From contig NW_026623050.1 of the NCBI RefSeq assembly GCF_023065955.2, forward strand, positions 17,876,501 through 17,940,500: a stretch of 64,000 nt of DNA. The letters run 5' to 3'. The notes beneath the pieces are model-generated. The model saw only the letters and a list, made by a program, of their open reading frames with translations. It ran no database searches and was not told the origin of the DNA. Position numbers and translations under genes: made by a program. Origin of the DNA: Ursus arctos. Its lineage: Eukaryota; Chordata; Mammalia; Carnivora; Ursidae. Below, piece by piece: positions 1-11,027 of this stretch (position 1 is its first letter; each line of letters starts with the position of its first letter).

Positions 1-62
1 ACACATGTTCAGTTGGAGTCTGTGAAAAATTCCACTGCAGGTCTACATCAGCAGCACTGATT
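1..62 (-). CDS. ATOSA: ATOSA coding exon, partial (runs off left edge)
   Basis: Only the first 62 nt of this exon lie in the window. The acceptor TTCTAG ends at 63. The first base completes the Arg codon from the previous exon, followed by ISAADVDLQWNFSQTPTEHV. Human ATOSA, from memory, continues at this point into the long serine-rich middle of the protein, usually encoded by a large exon, so most of the coding sequence is expected left of this window. The later conserved domains (the Atos-like/DUF4210 region and the C-terminal Chromosome_seg-type domain) are therefore not visible here. One residue, T in QTPTEHV, differs from the I that I recall in human. Confidence 0.93.
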
Positions 63-812
63 CTAGAATCATACAGAAAGATAGGGAATCAATGGATTAT
101 AAAACTTATTACTGTATATCATAAAAAATTTTAAATAGTCAAATATTTATCTTTGTTTACATTAATTACTGTTAAAGGGAAGTAAAAAGGCTTTACATTC
201 AGCTACTTTACCATGCATGTCATTTTTATAAAACCAATAAAAAAAGTACAATAGTTTATGTTTAGAATAGGGATGATCTTTTTAAGAACACTAGCTATTT
301 AATCATTTAGGCTCAAGAATATTGTAAGTTAGAGTGATCTGTCAAAACAGGAAAAACAGACTTTGTATTTACTACTAATAAAAGGATTCAGCTAATTCTG
401 TTGTACAAGGTGATTAAGAGATACTCTCTATCTCATGACCACCTGCCCACAGAGACAATTAGATAGCTGTTCAGCAACCTGTAAATTTATAGTTTTCAAG
501 ATACAAAAATTAAGTAAGTCTACCATTATGGAAATTCAGCAGCCCAGAAAGTTTTTCTACTGTATTTATAACGGCAGCATTAAGTCGATCGTTGGTTCTT
601 GAAAGCTATTCTATGCCAAATTTAACCCAAAAAGCAAAGTTCATACTGATTCCCATTTAAATTTCTCTAACTTGTTTTGAGAAAAACTTCAGTAAATTTT
701 ATCTACTTACATTTAGAAATGAAGGAAATAAACTGCTTAAAAGGTAAACTATCATTCAGCAGCTAACAAACATAATGGAATACACACTATCTTTATTTTG
801 CCCTAGACATAC
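63..812 (-). other. ATOSA: ATOSA intron (750 nt)
   Basis: GT-AG intron between the exons ending at 813 and starting at 62. It is AT-rich. I see no recognisable repeat or RNA gene in it. Confidence 0.85.
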
Positions 813-938
813 CTGTAAAGAATATTTCGTGGAATAGCACCATGAGAAACACTCAGCCAAGCACTTAATTGAGAAAAAAACACAAATGAGCGGACAGCCA
901 ATAGAAGAGTCTTCTCTTCAATAAATCGATCTCCACTC
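813..938 (-). CDS. ATOSA: ATOSA coding exon, residues 135-177
   Basis: This 126-nt exon reads (Q)SGDRFIEEKTLLLAV, then RSFVFFSQLSAWLSVSHGAI and PRNILY(R). The acceptor is TTAG before 938 and the donor is CAG|GTATGT at 813/812. It completes the Gln codon split with the preceding exon and ends with AG of an Arg codon completed at position 62. The frame is intact and the residues match my memory of the human ATOSA N-terminal region closely. The segment is rich in hydrophobic and small polar residues and belongs to the well-conserved N-terminal part of the family. I see no catalytic motif and none is expected for this non-enzymatic family. Confidence 0.95.
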
Positions 939-1210
939 CTAAGGGAAGTAAAAAGTATCATTTAAATGTCAGCAAGTATGAAATGACTAAATTGTAGAAA
1001 GATAGAAGCTAAAATAAACATTCACGATGTGTGCTTTCAAGAGTATAGAACCGCATTTACAAGTGTCACTTCAAGTCACATAAGTACCAAATGTCTAAAT
1101 TTTACTATATGAATAGAATTCAAAGACATGACATATTACTAAAATAATTTATAGAAAGCAATGGAAAACCTGATTTACCGACAACTTTCAAACTCAATAC
1201 AACAACTCAC
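939..1210 (-). other. ATOSA: ATOSA intron (272 nt)
   Basis: Short GT-AG intron, donor GTGAGT at 1210 and acceptor TTAG ending at 939. Nothing recognisable inside. Confidence 0.88.
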
Positions 1211-1413
1211 TGTCGAGGAACTGGCTCCAATATCCATCTTTCTAATAATAACGCATCTTGCTTAATTGCAGGATCATTGAGATCAATTCCTTCTGTGGTG
1301 GGCCCATCATCACTGTAGCAGCAGTCTGGTAGTAGCATCACCTCCACCATGATCGGAAGGTTATTCTTCCACAACAATGAGACCTCAGACCTAGTTCTTC
1401 TGGCTTGGCGACA
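1211..1413 (-). CDS. ATOSA: ATOSA coding exon, residues 68-135
   Basis: This 203-nt exon begins CRQARRTRSEV and includes LPIMVEVMLLPDCCYSDD, the GPTTEGIDLNDPAIKQDAL segment and LLLERWILEPVPR. That is the conserved N-terminal block of the Atos family. The acceptor TTAAG ends at 1414; the donor CGACA|GTGAGT follows 1211. It enters in phase 0 and leaves with two bases of a Gln codon, completed by G at 938. No stop or frameshift is seen. Compared with my memory of the human protein, differences are few and conservative (for example V for M in the MVEMMLL region), so the exon is under clear coding constraint. It contains the next in-frame ATGs downstream of the normal start, so a transcript initiating inside the big intron would make a protein lacking the acidic N-terminus. 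Confidence 0.96.
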
Positions 1414-2318
1414 CTTAAGGGAAAATGAATATAAGCAAAACGTCTCAATAGCCCAAGGAATTTTATATTTAAATTTTAAAATGATAATTGTAAAACAGAC
1501 ATCTGTATGAGAAATGAGTCATCAATGGCAGAGCATTGCTTAGGCTTGTGTATTTAGATTTCATCATTAAATAATGGATTAACACTACTGAGCTCTAGAG
1601 TGCGAAAGATCAGTACCAAACACGTATGATGCAAATTTTCTTGGGGGTTATTTTTGTTCTATTTTTTGGAAAAATAACTGCCATAACACAGTATCTGACA
1701 GGCCTTGAGGTGGCCCAGCCTAGTTTGTTAATTATACCATCATTACAGAAGAAAGACTTATTCTATGTGAAAATCAAAATATTAAAAATTCATTTTCGTT
1801 AAATGCTCAAAATAGACAAGACTTTAAAAGTGTAAAATTTTAGACTATATTTAAGAAAGGAACTATTGAGAAAAATCCTTTTAACAAATTATACACTACC
1901 TACCAAACTAAATATTTTAAACATGATATGATAGCAAAAAGTATCCTCCCATGGGGTGGGGGGGGGAGGAATATCAGAGGGAAACGGACTAATGTGAGGA
2001 AAATAATTATGAGGATAATTCTACTAAATAAACACAAAGTCAAAAGTAATAATCTTAAATCTGGCTTGTAAGAAGGCAGGTATGAAATTGGCTGTCAGCC
2101 CGCATGCTGATTTGCAAAGATAACCTACTATGCTTTCAAGAGCATTAAGAGTCAAGGTTATTAGCTATGGTCCAGGATTTGGATTTTTTTCATTATAGAT
2201 TTAACCAATTTTATATTTAAATGTGAACATTATAACTATCATGTAACACAGATGATGACAAAATTTAAACTAGTTTATATAAAAGATAAATAAAAACTAC
2301 TCAACACACAATTCTCAC
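1414..2318 (-). other. ATOSA: ATOSA intron (905 nt)
   Basis: GT-AG intron, donor GTGAGA at 2318 and acceptor TTAAG ending at 1414. It contains a short G-run on the plus strand near 1954-1968 but no repeat I can name. Confidence 0.88.
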
Positions 2319-2503
2319 CTGAGCCAGCTTGTCACTGCATTCATGTTTGGTAGTTACTGGGTAACAGGACTGTGCTGGAGGGCAATGGAAACTTTCTGTG
2401 CGACCTTTTACAGAACATTCAGGTGTTCGTCCTTCTGTTATTAACAAGGCCAAAGACACCAAGAACTCCTCTGCATCATATTCAAAATATTCATCTAGAG
2501 TAT
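2319..2503 (-). CDS. ATOSA: ATOSA coding exon, residues ~6-67
   Basis: This 185-nt exon encodes the conserved acidic N-terminus. It starts TLDEYFEYDAEEF, continues LVSLALLITEGRT, and ends ECSDKLAQ. It matches my memory of human FAM214A almost residue for residue. The hydrophobic-acidic stretch near residues 19-32 overlaps the region described as a nine-residue transactivation motif in Atos proteins (from memory). The acceptor is ...ATGCCAG before position 2503, preceded by an unusually pure pyrimidine tract on the minus strand (2511-2550). The donor is CAG|GTGAGA at 2319/2318. Joined to the 16-nt start exon it totals 201 nt, so the next exon starts in phase 0. An in-frame ATG lies seven bases inside the intron (2510-2508), so a naive ORF caller would begin MPDTLDEY. 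The spliced MKPDRDTLDEY is preferred because it fits the donor and acceptor phases and the family N-terminus. Confidence 0.95.
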
Positions 2504-3404
2504 CTGGCATTTAAAAAAAAAAAAAAAAGAAGAAAGAAAGAGAAAGAAAGACGTGTCTCCAATTTAATGTATCATTGGTAAGAAGTCACTTTTTACACCT
2601 TTAAAATACTTAATTGTCACAACCGACATTCAAGTATATTCACTAACAAAGAGTGAAAGGGGAATAAAAATGAGGCAATTAAAATACAGTAAACTTCACA
2701 AGTAATGCAGGGTAAGGAAAGGATGGATACTTCCAAATTCCAGTTAAGACAAAGGTGGTTAAAATCATAGCATAAAATCATTTTTATGTAAACTTCAATC
2801 AAAACGTCCAAGATTCAGCTATACATTTATAATTCTATACATATTTAGATTTTTGGATGTCAAGTGCAACAGTTTTTGCACACAAAATTTCACCAATCAC
2901 CAAAAGGCTGAAAAGTCTTGTGTCATATATTTTTTAACTAAGTGCTTTATTATTATTAAATATTAGAAAAAGATGCAAACTCAAACGCATGTTTCTCCCC
3001 TCTTTCCTTTGTCCCTTTGTTATCTAGTTGCTCGTTCTCACAACCCTAATTCTCTGCTGTGGACATTCAGAGCTATGGCGTCCTTCTCTGTCTATACTAT
3101 ACAACAGTATTAGTTTCAAAGTAGAAATGCTATAATTATCCAGTAGACGATGCAGGCCCAAATTACAACATATAAAGTGTGCTGTTTTTTGGTTACTACC
3201 CAGTTCCAAAAAATCTCATCTGCAGGTATTTTCACTTATTTGTAGTAATTTTTAAATTTCACTTTAAGTGCTCCAAGTCTGCGAAACACAGTTAAATTTC
3301 AAAAGTGTTAACCTGCTACACAGGTTGAACATGTGTGCAAATATACACACACAAAATTCAATTTGTTGTGCAATCCAATTAAACAACACGTACTTTAAGT
3401 ACAG

Positions 3405-3995
3405 GCTAGCAGTGTGGTTGGAGACTCTCTCGTGAGGCTGGGCAACTGCAGTGAGCTACAGCTCCCAGTTAGCCACGTAACGGAGGGGGTACACAACCAA
3501 TATACTCATGATCATTCTATATCAGTACAACCATTCTGTTTCTCACTTTCAGTACAGTATCCAATAAATTATAGAACACAGTCAACACTTTATTATAAAA
3601 TAGGCTTTGTGTTAGATGATTTTGCCCAGCTATACGGTAATGTTAGTGTTCTGGGCACGTTCAAGGCAGGCTAGGCTAAGCTATGATGTTTGCTAGGTTA
3701 GGAGGGGAAGATGCTTTTTTCACTTAAGATATTTTCAACGGGGCGCCTGGGTGGCTCAGTTGTTAAGCATCTGCCTTTGGCCAGGGCATGATCCCAGGGT
3801 CCTGGGATCGAGATCTGCATCGGGCTCCCTGCTCTGCCGGGAGCTTGCTTCTTCCTCTCCCACTCCCCCTGCTTGTGTTCCCTCTCTCTCTGTCAAATAA
3901 ATAAATAAAATCTTAAAAAAAAAAAAAAGCTATTTTCAACTTACTATGGGTTTATCAGGACGTACCCCACTGTAAGTCAAGGAAGATCTGTAGTT
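3405..3995. mobile_element. Tigger-like DNA transposon, split by a SINE
   Basis: The sequence 'CTCTCGTGAGGCTGGGCA' through 'TTTATTATAAAATAGGCTTT' to 'GGGTTTATCAGGACGTA...CCCACTGTAAGTC' matches my memory of a mammal-wide, non-coding TcMar-Tigger-type element. It is interrupted at 3740-3928 by a SINE. The exact subfamily and the left end are uncertain. Confidence 0.6.
3740..3928 (+). mobile_element. CAN-SINE (tRNA-Lys derived)
   Basis: Full-length from GGGGCGCCTGGGTGGCTCAG to a poly-A tail. TSD TATTTTCAAC at 3730-3739 and 3931-3940. It sits inside the Tigger-like element, so it is the younger insertion. Confidence 0.95.
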
Positions 3996-4714
3996 TTTAG
4001 GAATAGGACCCTAATTTATAATAACATGCCAACAAGAGAGTAGTCTCAGCTTTCAACTTTCCTCCAGGAACCAATTAGATTAAAAATCAAGGGTCTCCTT
4101 TAGTCTCCTGGGACCCACTGAGTTAAATCCTGGTGTCCCTCAGAGGGAAGCAAAAGATGTAAAAGATTCCACTCTGGTGGTTCTGTGGGTTTTCAACTTT
4201 ACTTCAGGCTTGCCATGAGCGACCTGGCATGATTTTAGCTCCTTGGAGATTACTCCGGACTCATTCTGTTCCTTCCCCCGAGCTTGTCAGGTAATCCTGG
4301 AAAGCTAAGAATTGTGGCAGAGCAGTGGCTCCTAATCTATAGAATGCTGAGTGATGCCAAGATGTCAGCTACTCCATGTGAATACCAAGGATGGTCCGCA
4401 ATCTAAGTAGTAAGTCTCACATTTACGGGCTACTACTTTAAAAAAATACCTGTAGTTCAGAAAAACCTACCAGGTCAGATTAAGAAAGGGGGAAGGGCAC
4501 ACAGAGTAAGGAGTGTAAGAGTGCTATCTTTATGCCTGCAAAACTATAATTTATCTCTAAAGCCCTAGCAGAATGGCTTACACACGAGGAATCATCACGT
4601 TTAAAGTGATAAAAATTAAACTATTATGAAAAGCACTTTTGAATAATATAGTATTTGCTAAGATTTAGTTGATTTAGTCATTATCTCCTCAGATGGTAAG
4701 CTAAAAAAACTCCA

Positions 4715-4836
4715 GGGGAGGCTGGCTGGCTCAATTGGTAGAGCATGCAAGTCTTCCTCTCCGGGTCATGAGTTCAAGGCCCACATCGGGTGTAGAGCTT
4801 ACTTAAAAAACAAAAACAAAAACAAAACAAAAAAAA
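4715..4836 (+). mobile_element. Old CAN-SINE, short tRNA-like form
   Basis: GGCTGGCTGGCTCAATTGGTAGAGC head, B-box GAGTTCAAGGCCC and 'GGGTGTAGAGCTTACTTAAA' tail. Lacks the long pyrimidine tract of younger copies. Confidence 0.85.
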
Positions 4837-5264
4837 CCCTCCCAAACCATGACTGGAGTCTATAATCCTTTGGATGACTTACTGAATTAGCCAGAGTGTT
4901 AAATATTTAAATGAAAAGTTTGAAACGAAGATGAGAGATGACAGTAGTTATCTATTAGTTACCTATGTAAAAATCATATAAGAATTACAAGGAATAGCAT
5001 GGATTATACAGTGGTATTATGAAAACTAAAATACTACTTAAGTGCATGTGACTATGTGATGACAACCTTTAAGAAGTTGTCAGGAAAAATTTATGGGTGG
5101 TTGGATTTTAAGAAATGAGAATACTAAATCACAGTAGCTATTAGAAAAGTTGCATAGTTAAAATTTTGGTAATGTCAACCTCCAAAACACCAGACAGCAG
5201 AGTTTACCATAAGGAATATGAATAGTAAATGAGAAACACGTCATGCTAAGGAAAATTCAATAGA

Positions 5265-5482
5265 GGGGTGCTTGGGTGGCTCAGTGGGCTAAGCGTCTGC
5301 CTTCAGCTCAGGTCATGATCTCTGAGTCCTGGGATGGAGGCCTGCATCGGGCTTCCTGCTCAGCAGGAAGTCTGCTTCTCTCTCTCTCTCTCTCTTTCCC
5401 TCTGCCCCTCCCCCCTGCTCGTTCTCTCTCTCTCTCTCTCTCTCTCTCAAATAAAATAAAATCTTTAAAAAAAAGGAAAAGA
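5265..5482 (+). mobile_element. CAN-SINE
   Basis: Full-length with a long TCTC tract. Perfect 13-bp TSD AAAATTCAATAGA at 5252-5264 and 5483-5495. Confidence 0.95.
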
Positions 5483-5699
5483 AAAATTCAATAGATACAA
5501 CTTGATATTCTGAGGACACAGCTTATTCCAGAAATAAATTATAATTTCAGGGCTTCTGAAAACAATTTGCTTTTACAAAAACAAAAAGTTTCATATCTAG
5601 ACAAAAATGGACTGTTAGGCTTACATAGTAGTTAACATATTTTGAAGAAATAATTTATTTGATGTAAAGCGTAACACTAAGAAAACAGAAAGGATGTTA

Positions 5700-6470
5700 C
5701 AAATTTTCACAGGTTATGAACGACAGATCTTTGGAGACTGGGGATTAATGAATCAAAACATAGTTCTAGAGTCCCTCTACCTCCAAGACTGTAACGAGGA
5801 TTGTGTTTATACCACATCAGACTGGGAGCCATGACCAGACTTGCTGCTTCTGTAGTGGCCTGCACTTCTGGCTCTGGGAGTTTAGCCATTTCTTTTAAAG
5901 TTCCCCATCTGTTCTGTTTAACAAAAGAGGTGAACAATTTGGCCCCTGGGAAAACTCTGATCGGAGTGATCCATAGATAAAGTGGACTAACTCTCGGGAG
6001 AAGTAAATTCTTTATCACTGGGGCGGACTGATAGACACTTGCCAAGGGGTGTGGTTGGAGCGATTCAGATATCAAGTGGTAGCTCAGTTAGATTTGCAAG
6101 AGGTCTTTCAACCCTGAGAGGCTGTGAATCTCTGTTCTTCAGAAGTAGCTCAGAAAAACACCCAGGAGAGAGGTCAGAGCCACTACCTCCTTCTCAAGAG
6201 ACTCTAACTAGAAGCCCCTCTGCACTGGTCCTTATCAGGTAGTCATTTAGAACAAAAACCTGGGACAGCTCAGAGCTACTTCAAAGCTCTGTCTAGATGG
6301 AATGGAAGAAGGTCTTAGCCATCGCTGGGCTGCTGTATATGGTGTTCAGTTTACTTCTAAAGCCTAGCAAGGTAGTAGAGAGATTCCATGCTTCTCATGA
6401 CGTGGAATACAACAACAAGAGAAACAGAACCACCTGGGGGTTGCTAATAAAAAAAAAAAGTTTCTCTAAA
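5700..6470. other. Unassigned stretch with overlapping ORFs
   Basis: The minus strand has a 122-codon open frame (6075-5707) and the plus strand two shorter ones (6039-6242, 6297-6512). GC is slightly higher than the surroundings. I recognise neither the protein nor a repeat family. It could be an eroded LTR or retrocopy; no function is claimed. Confidence 0.3.
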
Positions 6471-6499
6471 AATAATGTCCTTATTTTCATTTCATGGAG

Positions 6500-7070
6500 G
6501 ACAGTCTGGTAATATCAATCAAAATTCTCCTTTTACAAATTTACCAAGGAAATAACATGTACACCAAGCAGAATAATAAAGGATATTTATTAAAATGTTT
6601 ATACCCAGTTTTAAAAAAACGGAATAAACCGGGGTGCCTGGGGGCTCAGTCGGTTAAGCATCTGCCCTCTGCTCAGGTCATGATCCCAGGGTCCTGGGAT
6701 TGTTCCCTGCTCAGCGGGGAGTCTGCTTCTCCCTCTCCCTCTGCTCCTCCACCTTCTCACTCTCTCTCCCCCACTCTTTCTAAAACAAATAAATAAATAA
6801 AAATCTTTTAAAAAATGGAATAAACCTAAATGTCCAACAATATAGGACTGGTCAATATAACTGTTATACAGTTTTATCTAAAATAATGATACAGATCTAC
6901 TTTTGATAAGGAAAGATAGCTACAAAACATCTTCAAAGTGAAAACACAATGTTTTGAAAGAATGTTATGATCATGTGTTTGTGGGATCACGTGTGCCACA
7001 TGCATAGAAAGACACATACAACAAAATATTAATCAGCCCTATAAAGTGAACAAAAACACATAAGCTAAAT
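6500..7070 (+). mobile_element. Old L1 3' fragment, interrupted by SINE
   Basis: Sequence around 'AACCTAAATGTCCAACAATA' and 'GATCATGTGTTTGTGGGATC' resembles the ORF2 3' end/3' UTR of mammalian L1M elements. The SINE at 6631 interrupts it. Confidence 0.5.
6631..6816 (+). mobile_element. CAN-SINE
   Basis: Full-length. TSD GGAATAAACC at 6621-6630 and 6817-6826, extending imperfectly into flanking A-rich DNA. Confidence 0.94.
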
Positions 7071-7419
7071 TTTAAATAAACTATGTTCTCTGGTTGGTAT
7101 TAAATGATAAAGCCTATTAACTGAAAAATAACATGTAAATAAAAGCATTACCTAGTGTCACATATTTTATTTAGTTGTTGTATCGTAGAATTCCTACTTA
7201 GTAGGTCATAGTTTAGTTACTTAATGCAGGAATTGGTGAAGACAAACACAGGTAAAAGCATACTGGTTGAAATACTGGAATGGAACAGTTTAAAATGCCT
7301 TTTCTCTTTGCTTTTCAAAAAATAAATTTAAAAAAATTAATATCTAGAGTTTCATACTGATAATATGAGAAACACCTACGGAGGGAACTGAGAATGGGTG
7401 TTAAGAATTAGTGAAGAGG

Positions 7420-7622
7420 GGGGCGCCTGGCTGGCACAGCGGTTGGGCGTCTGCCTTCGGCTCAGGGCGTGATCCCGGCGTTATGGGAACGAGCCCCACA
7501 TCAGGCTCCTCCGCTATGAGCCTGCTTCTTCCTCTCCCACTTCCCCTGCTTGTGTACCCTCTCTCGTTGGCTGTCTGTCTCTCTATCTGTCGAATAAATA
7601 AATAAAATCTTTAAAAAAAAAA
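7420..7622 (+). mobile_element. CAN-SINE, young bear/panda-type subfamily
   Basis: Diagnostic GGCACAGCGGTTGGGCGTC and GGCGTGATCCCGGCGTTATG. Perfect 17-bp TSD AAGAATTAGTGAAGAGG (7403-7419, 7623-7639). Confidence 0.96.
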
Positions 7623-7975
7623 AAGAATTAGTGAAGAGGTTATGCTCAAAGAAATGGACTCTGTTGACAAAACCAGTATGTAGGTATTAAGACTTCATTC
7701 ATTCAAAAATTATTTATTATATACCTGCTGTGTGGCAGGCAGTTTCTTAAACACTGGGACTTGGAGCTTGTGGTGGTAGAGAAAAACAAGAACAGATTAA
7801 TAAGAAAAATATCTATGGTGCTAAGTGCTATGCTATAAGTGCAAAAAGAGTGATGTGTGAGTGAATATGTGAATGTTTTTATATCGCGTGTTCAGGGAAT
7901 GCTTTTCTGAGCAGGCAACATTTAAGTTGAGATCCGAACAAGAAGCTAGCTATTCAAAGATGAGGGGAAAGAGCA

Positions 7976-7998
7976 TTTTTAAAAAAGGATTTATTTAT

Positions 7999-8039
<41 letters not shown>

Positions 8040-8185
8040 CAGGCATCAGAGGGAAAGAGAATCCCAAGCAGACTCGGTCCTGAGTGTGGAGCCCAATGCT
8101 GGGCTCAAACTCACGACCCTGAAAGCAAGACCTGAGCCAAAACCAAGAGTCGGACCCTCAACCAACTGCACCACCTAGGTGCCCT
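7976..8185 (-). mobile_element. CAN-SINE, inverted relative to neighbours
   Basis: Tail (TTTATTTATGAGAGAGAG) at left, head (CCACCTAGGTGCCC) at right. TSD GGGGAAAGAGCA at 7964-7975 and 8186-8197. Confidence 0.95.
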
Positions 8186-8313
8186 GGGGAAAGAGCACTC
8201 TAACCAGAGGGTCCAAGGTGAGAATGAAGGGGTATGTGCTGGAGGTGTGAGGCTGGAAAGGCAGCAGGAGGGAGAAAAAGTGGTAAAAGATGAAGTTTAG
8301 AATGGTGGTCAGG

Positions 8314-8510
8314 GGGGCACCTGGGTGGCTCAGTCATTAGATGTCTGCCTTCGGCTCAGGTCATGATCCCAGGGTCCTGGGATCAAGCCCTGCATCGGGC
8401 TCCCTGCTCAGCAGGAAGCCTGCTTCTCCCTCTCCTGCTCCCCCTGCTTGTGTTCCCTCTCTCGCTGTGTTTCTCTCTGTAAAATAAATAAAATCTTTAA
8501 AAACAAAAAA
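8314..8510 (+). mobile_element. CAN-SINE
   Basis: Full-length. TSD AGAATGGTGGTCAGG (15 bp) at 8299-8313 and 8511-8525. Confidence 0.96.
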
Positions 8511-9358
8511 AGAATGGTGGTCAGGAACCAGATTATATAGGATTCTGAAGCTAGAGCAAAGAGTTTAAATTTTGTCATAAATTCAATAAGAAGTCATTGG
8601 AGGGCTTTAAGGAAATGACGAGATCTGATTTACATTTTAAAATGATCATCCTGGCTGCTATGTTGTTAATAGGAAAAAGAACCAAAGTGGGTATACTAGT
8701 TAGGAAGTTGCAATAGCTGCCCAGGCTTGGGGATATAGTTTAGGGAATCACTGGCATTTGGAGAATATTTAGAATCAAGAGTTACCTAGAAGAATATGTT
8801 GAACTCATGACAGAGCTCTGGGGCATTCTACCAAGTAGTGATCTAAGAGAGGGTGATGAACCAACAAGAGGAGCTGTCAAGAATGGTATCATGGAAGTAT
8901 AAGGGAAAAAAAATTAAGGAGGGCAGGGGCAATGGTTTCAAACACTGGTGAGGTTTAATAAAATGTAAACAAAGAAGTGACCACTGGATTTGACAATAAA
9001 GAAGTCACTGGTGACCTTGACAAGAGTGATCTCAGTAAATAGTGATGATGAAAGACTGGGCAGATGTGACATAGATTGTCAGTTATTCTGAAGCTTATAG
9101 ATGATAAATACAAAAGCCTACTTTCCTAGTCCTCCTTGAGCACAATGGCCATTCATGCATCACAACAGCCCTTTCTATAAAAACAAGTTTTTAATAGGCA
9201 ATATTGTCAAACAAAATGGTCCCCAAACTTCAAAACGAGAACAAAAGAAGTTCCCTTCTAAGTCTATGGGACAAGGGCAGGAAATTCTCTCTCTTTATGA
9301 TCCTGAAATCCAGCCACTAAATCTTACTAATTTATTCTTTTAAATTTTTCTTGGATTT

Positions 9359-9536
9359 GGGGCACCTGGGTGCCTCAGTTGGTTAATCATCTGACTTCAG
9401 CTCAGGTCATAATCTCAGGGTCCTGGGGTTGAGCCCTGCATCTGCTTCTCCCTCTCCCTCTGCCCCTCATTCTGCTCATGCTCTTTCTCTCTCTCTCTCT
9501 CCCCGCCCAGATAAATAAATAATAAATAATAAATTC
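9359..9536 (+). mobile_element. CAN-SINE
   Basis: Head GGGGCACCTGGGTGCCTCAG. TSD TTCTTGGATTT at 9348-9358 and 9537-9547. Confidence 0.93.
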
Positions 9537-9589
9537 TTCTTGGATTTAAATCCTCCTTTTTAACCTCAAGACAGTTACCTAAGTTAGGC

Positions 9590-10190
9590 TCTTATTTTAT
9601 ACCTGAATTACTACAATAGCCTCCTAGCTATGGCGGCGGACTCAAAGCCCCTTCTTACTCACTTTGCATCCTAGTGCAATTTATCTTCCTGAAGAGCCAT
9701 TCTATCACATTCCTCTCAGCTCAAAGTTTTCTGTTTGTTTGTTTTACTGGCTCCCTAACTGCTGTTGATCCCAGTGTAAACTCTTAAGCCTGCCATGAGG
9801 GCCAGGACCACCATAGCTGGCTGCGCCCTGCCAGATTCTGATGTGAATGCTGCCTCTTGGAGATACACACTGAGGAGACCCTGGTTCAGACTCCACTGAC
9901 AGAGTCTTAACTGTCTCCTTCATTGCTTCTTCATCTCTTTCACGGCTCCCCACATAGTCTCTCTGTGCTGACCAAAACTACTCCTTATACCATGCTCTAC
10001 TCGTTTCCCTCCTTGTACCACTGCTTGCTCTTTTCCACCTACTAAGCGTGGCTTCTTCTTTCCAACAGTTCTGAGATTTCTGAAGAGTTTCCTGAGTCCC
10101 TATTTTTTTCCACAAAAGAGCTCTTTCCTAGCTCACTTCCACACTGATCTTTCACTGACCTTATACTCTTCCCCAGAACTTTTGTAATCC
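9590..10190 (+). mobile_element. L2 fossil
   Basis: 'TACTACAATAGCCTCCTAGC', '...ATTCTATCACATTCCTCTCAGC' and 'CTCACTTCCACACTGATCTTTCAC' follow the order of the L2 3' region. Degenerate. Confidence 0.55.
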
Positions 10191-10589
10191 ATCTAGGCTA
10201 TGAATGGTTACTTCAGAGTGCTGGCCCACAGTCCTAAGGTCATGAATTTCACCTCCACATGGGTAAGTTTCACCGTGTTCCATGAACAGACTGTACTGCT
10301 AACTTCAGCCAACCTTTGCCCAGACATGAGGCACTTATCACAAATGAGACCATAAAAAAGGAAAGGATAGATCAGTGCAAATCAACCATGACTTCACGAA
10401 AAACTCAGCATTATATTAACAGTTCCATAGGTAACCCATCCATTTCTTTATAATATTTTTAATATTTCATGGATGTATACATCCTAATGGATTAAACTCT
10501 ACATGCACCGAAAGTGTTTTGGTTTCTCATCTATACGTTCCAATCTCAAAGGCATGTGTTGTATGGTTCTGTTTTAAGTGAGGATTGTA

Positions 10590-10725
10590 AAGGTTCTTAG
10601 AAATCATGTAGCCTAATCTACCTTACTTCCAGATGAAGAAAATAAGGCACAAAGACTCCAAGCTTTCTTGTTCAGAGTTGTACTGTTGGAAGTTAGAATC
10701 TAGTATTCTTCATCTCAAGTACAAC
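10590..10725 (-). repeat. MIR fragment
   Basis: 'CCAGATGAAGAAAATAAGGC...AAAGACTCCAAGC' resembles the reverse MIR core. Weak. Confidence 0.45.
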
Positions 10726-11027
10726 TTGATTTACATACCATGAGAAAGAAGTTTTTAAACAGAGAATAAAAGGCAAAGTTGATTTAGTGACAAGTAAAAA
10801 AATAGTGGCTGTAGCTGGGAACAAGAGCCATTTTACACATGCGCTATTGTTTTATTAATAGTTACACACAAATATTTTCACTTATAGAAAAGTTTCTTCA
10901 TATACAAAAATATTCTTTTTTGTTGCTAAGCAACAACAAAACATAAACTGAATTTTTAAAAGTCCTCAGTACTCTATTATGAAAAAGGCAAGTGATCTAT
11001 AAACAAACTTATCATGGACTTGCTTTC

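Larger units (their letters stand above)
7680..9085 (-). mobile_element. Ancient LINE (L2-like) fossil, split by two SINEs
   Basis: Begins 'CATTCATTCAAAAATTATTT', the reverse of an L2 3' end, and continues with 'AAGAAGTCATTGGAGGGC' and 'GTGACCTTGACAAGAG', motifs I know from ancient mammalian repeats in this orientation. Interrupted at 7976-8185 and 8314-8510. The 8520-9085 part is less certain. Confidence 0.6.

Noticed and set aside
2301..2510. ORF start at MPDTLDEY as the ATOSA start codon
   Set aside because: The ATG overlaps the splice acceptor; the spliced start MKPDRD at 60847 fits phase, donor and the family N-terminus better.
5707..6075. Resemblance of the 122-residue translation to mitochondrial pyruvate carrier 2
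   Set aside because: A loose residue pattern (PLY, WG, MA, RYSL) suggested it, but spacing is wrong and the nucleotide sequence does not resemble MPC2 coding sequence.
7873..8178. 101-codon plus-strand ORF with Glu/Arg repeats
   Set aside because: It reads through an inverted SINE with its GA tract; many similar frames in the window come from SINEs.
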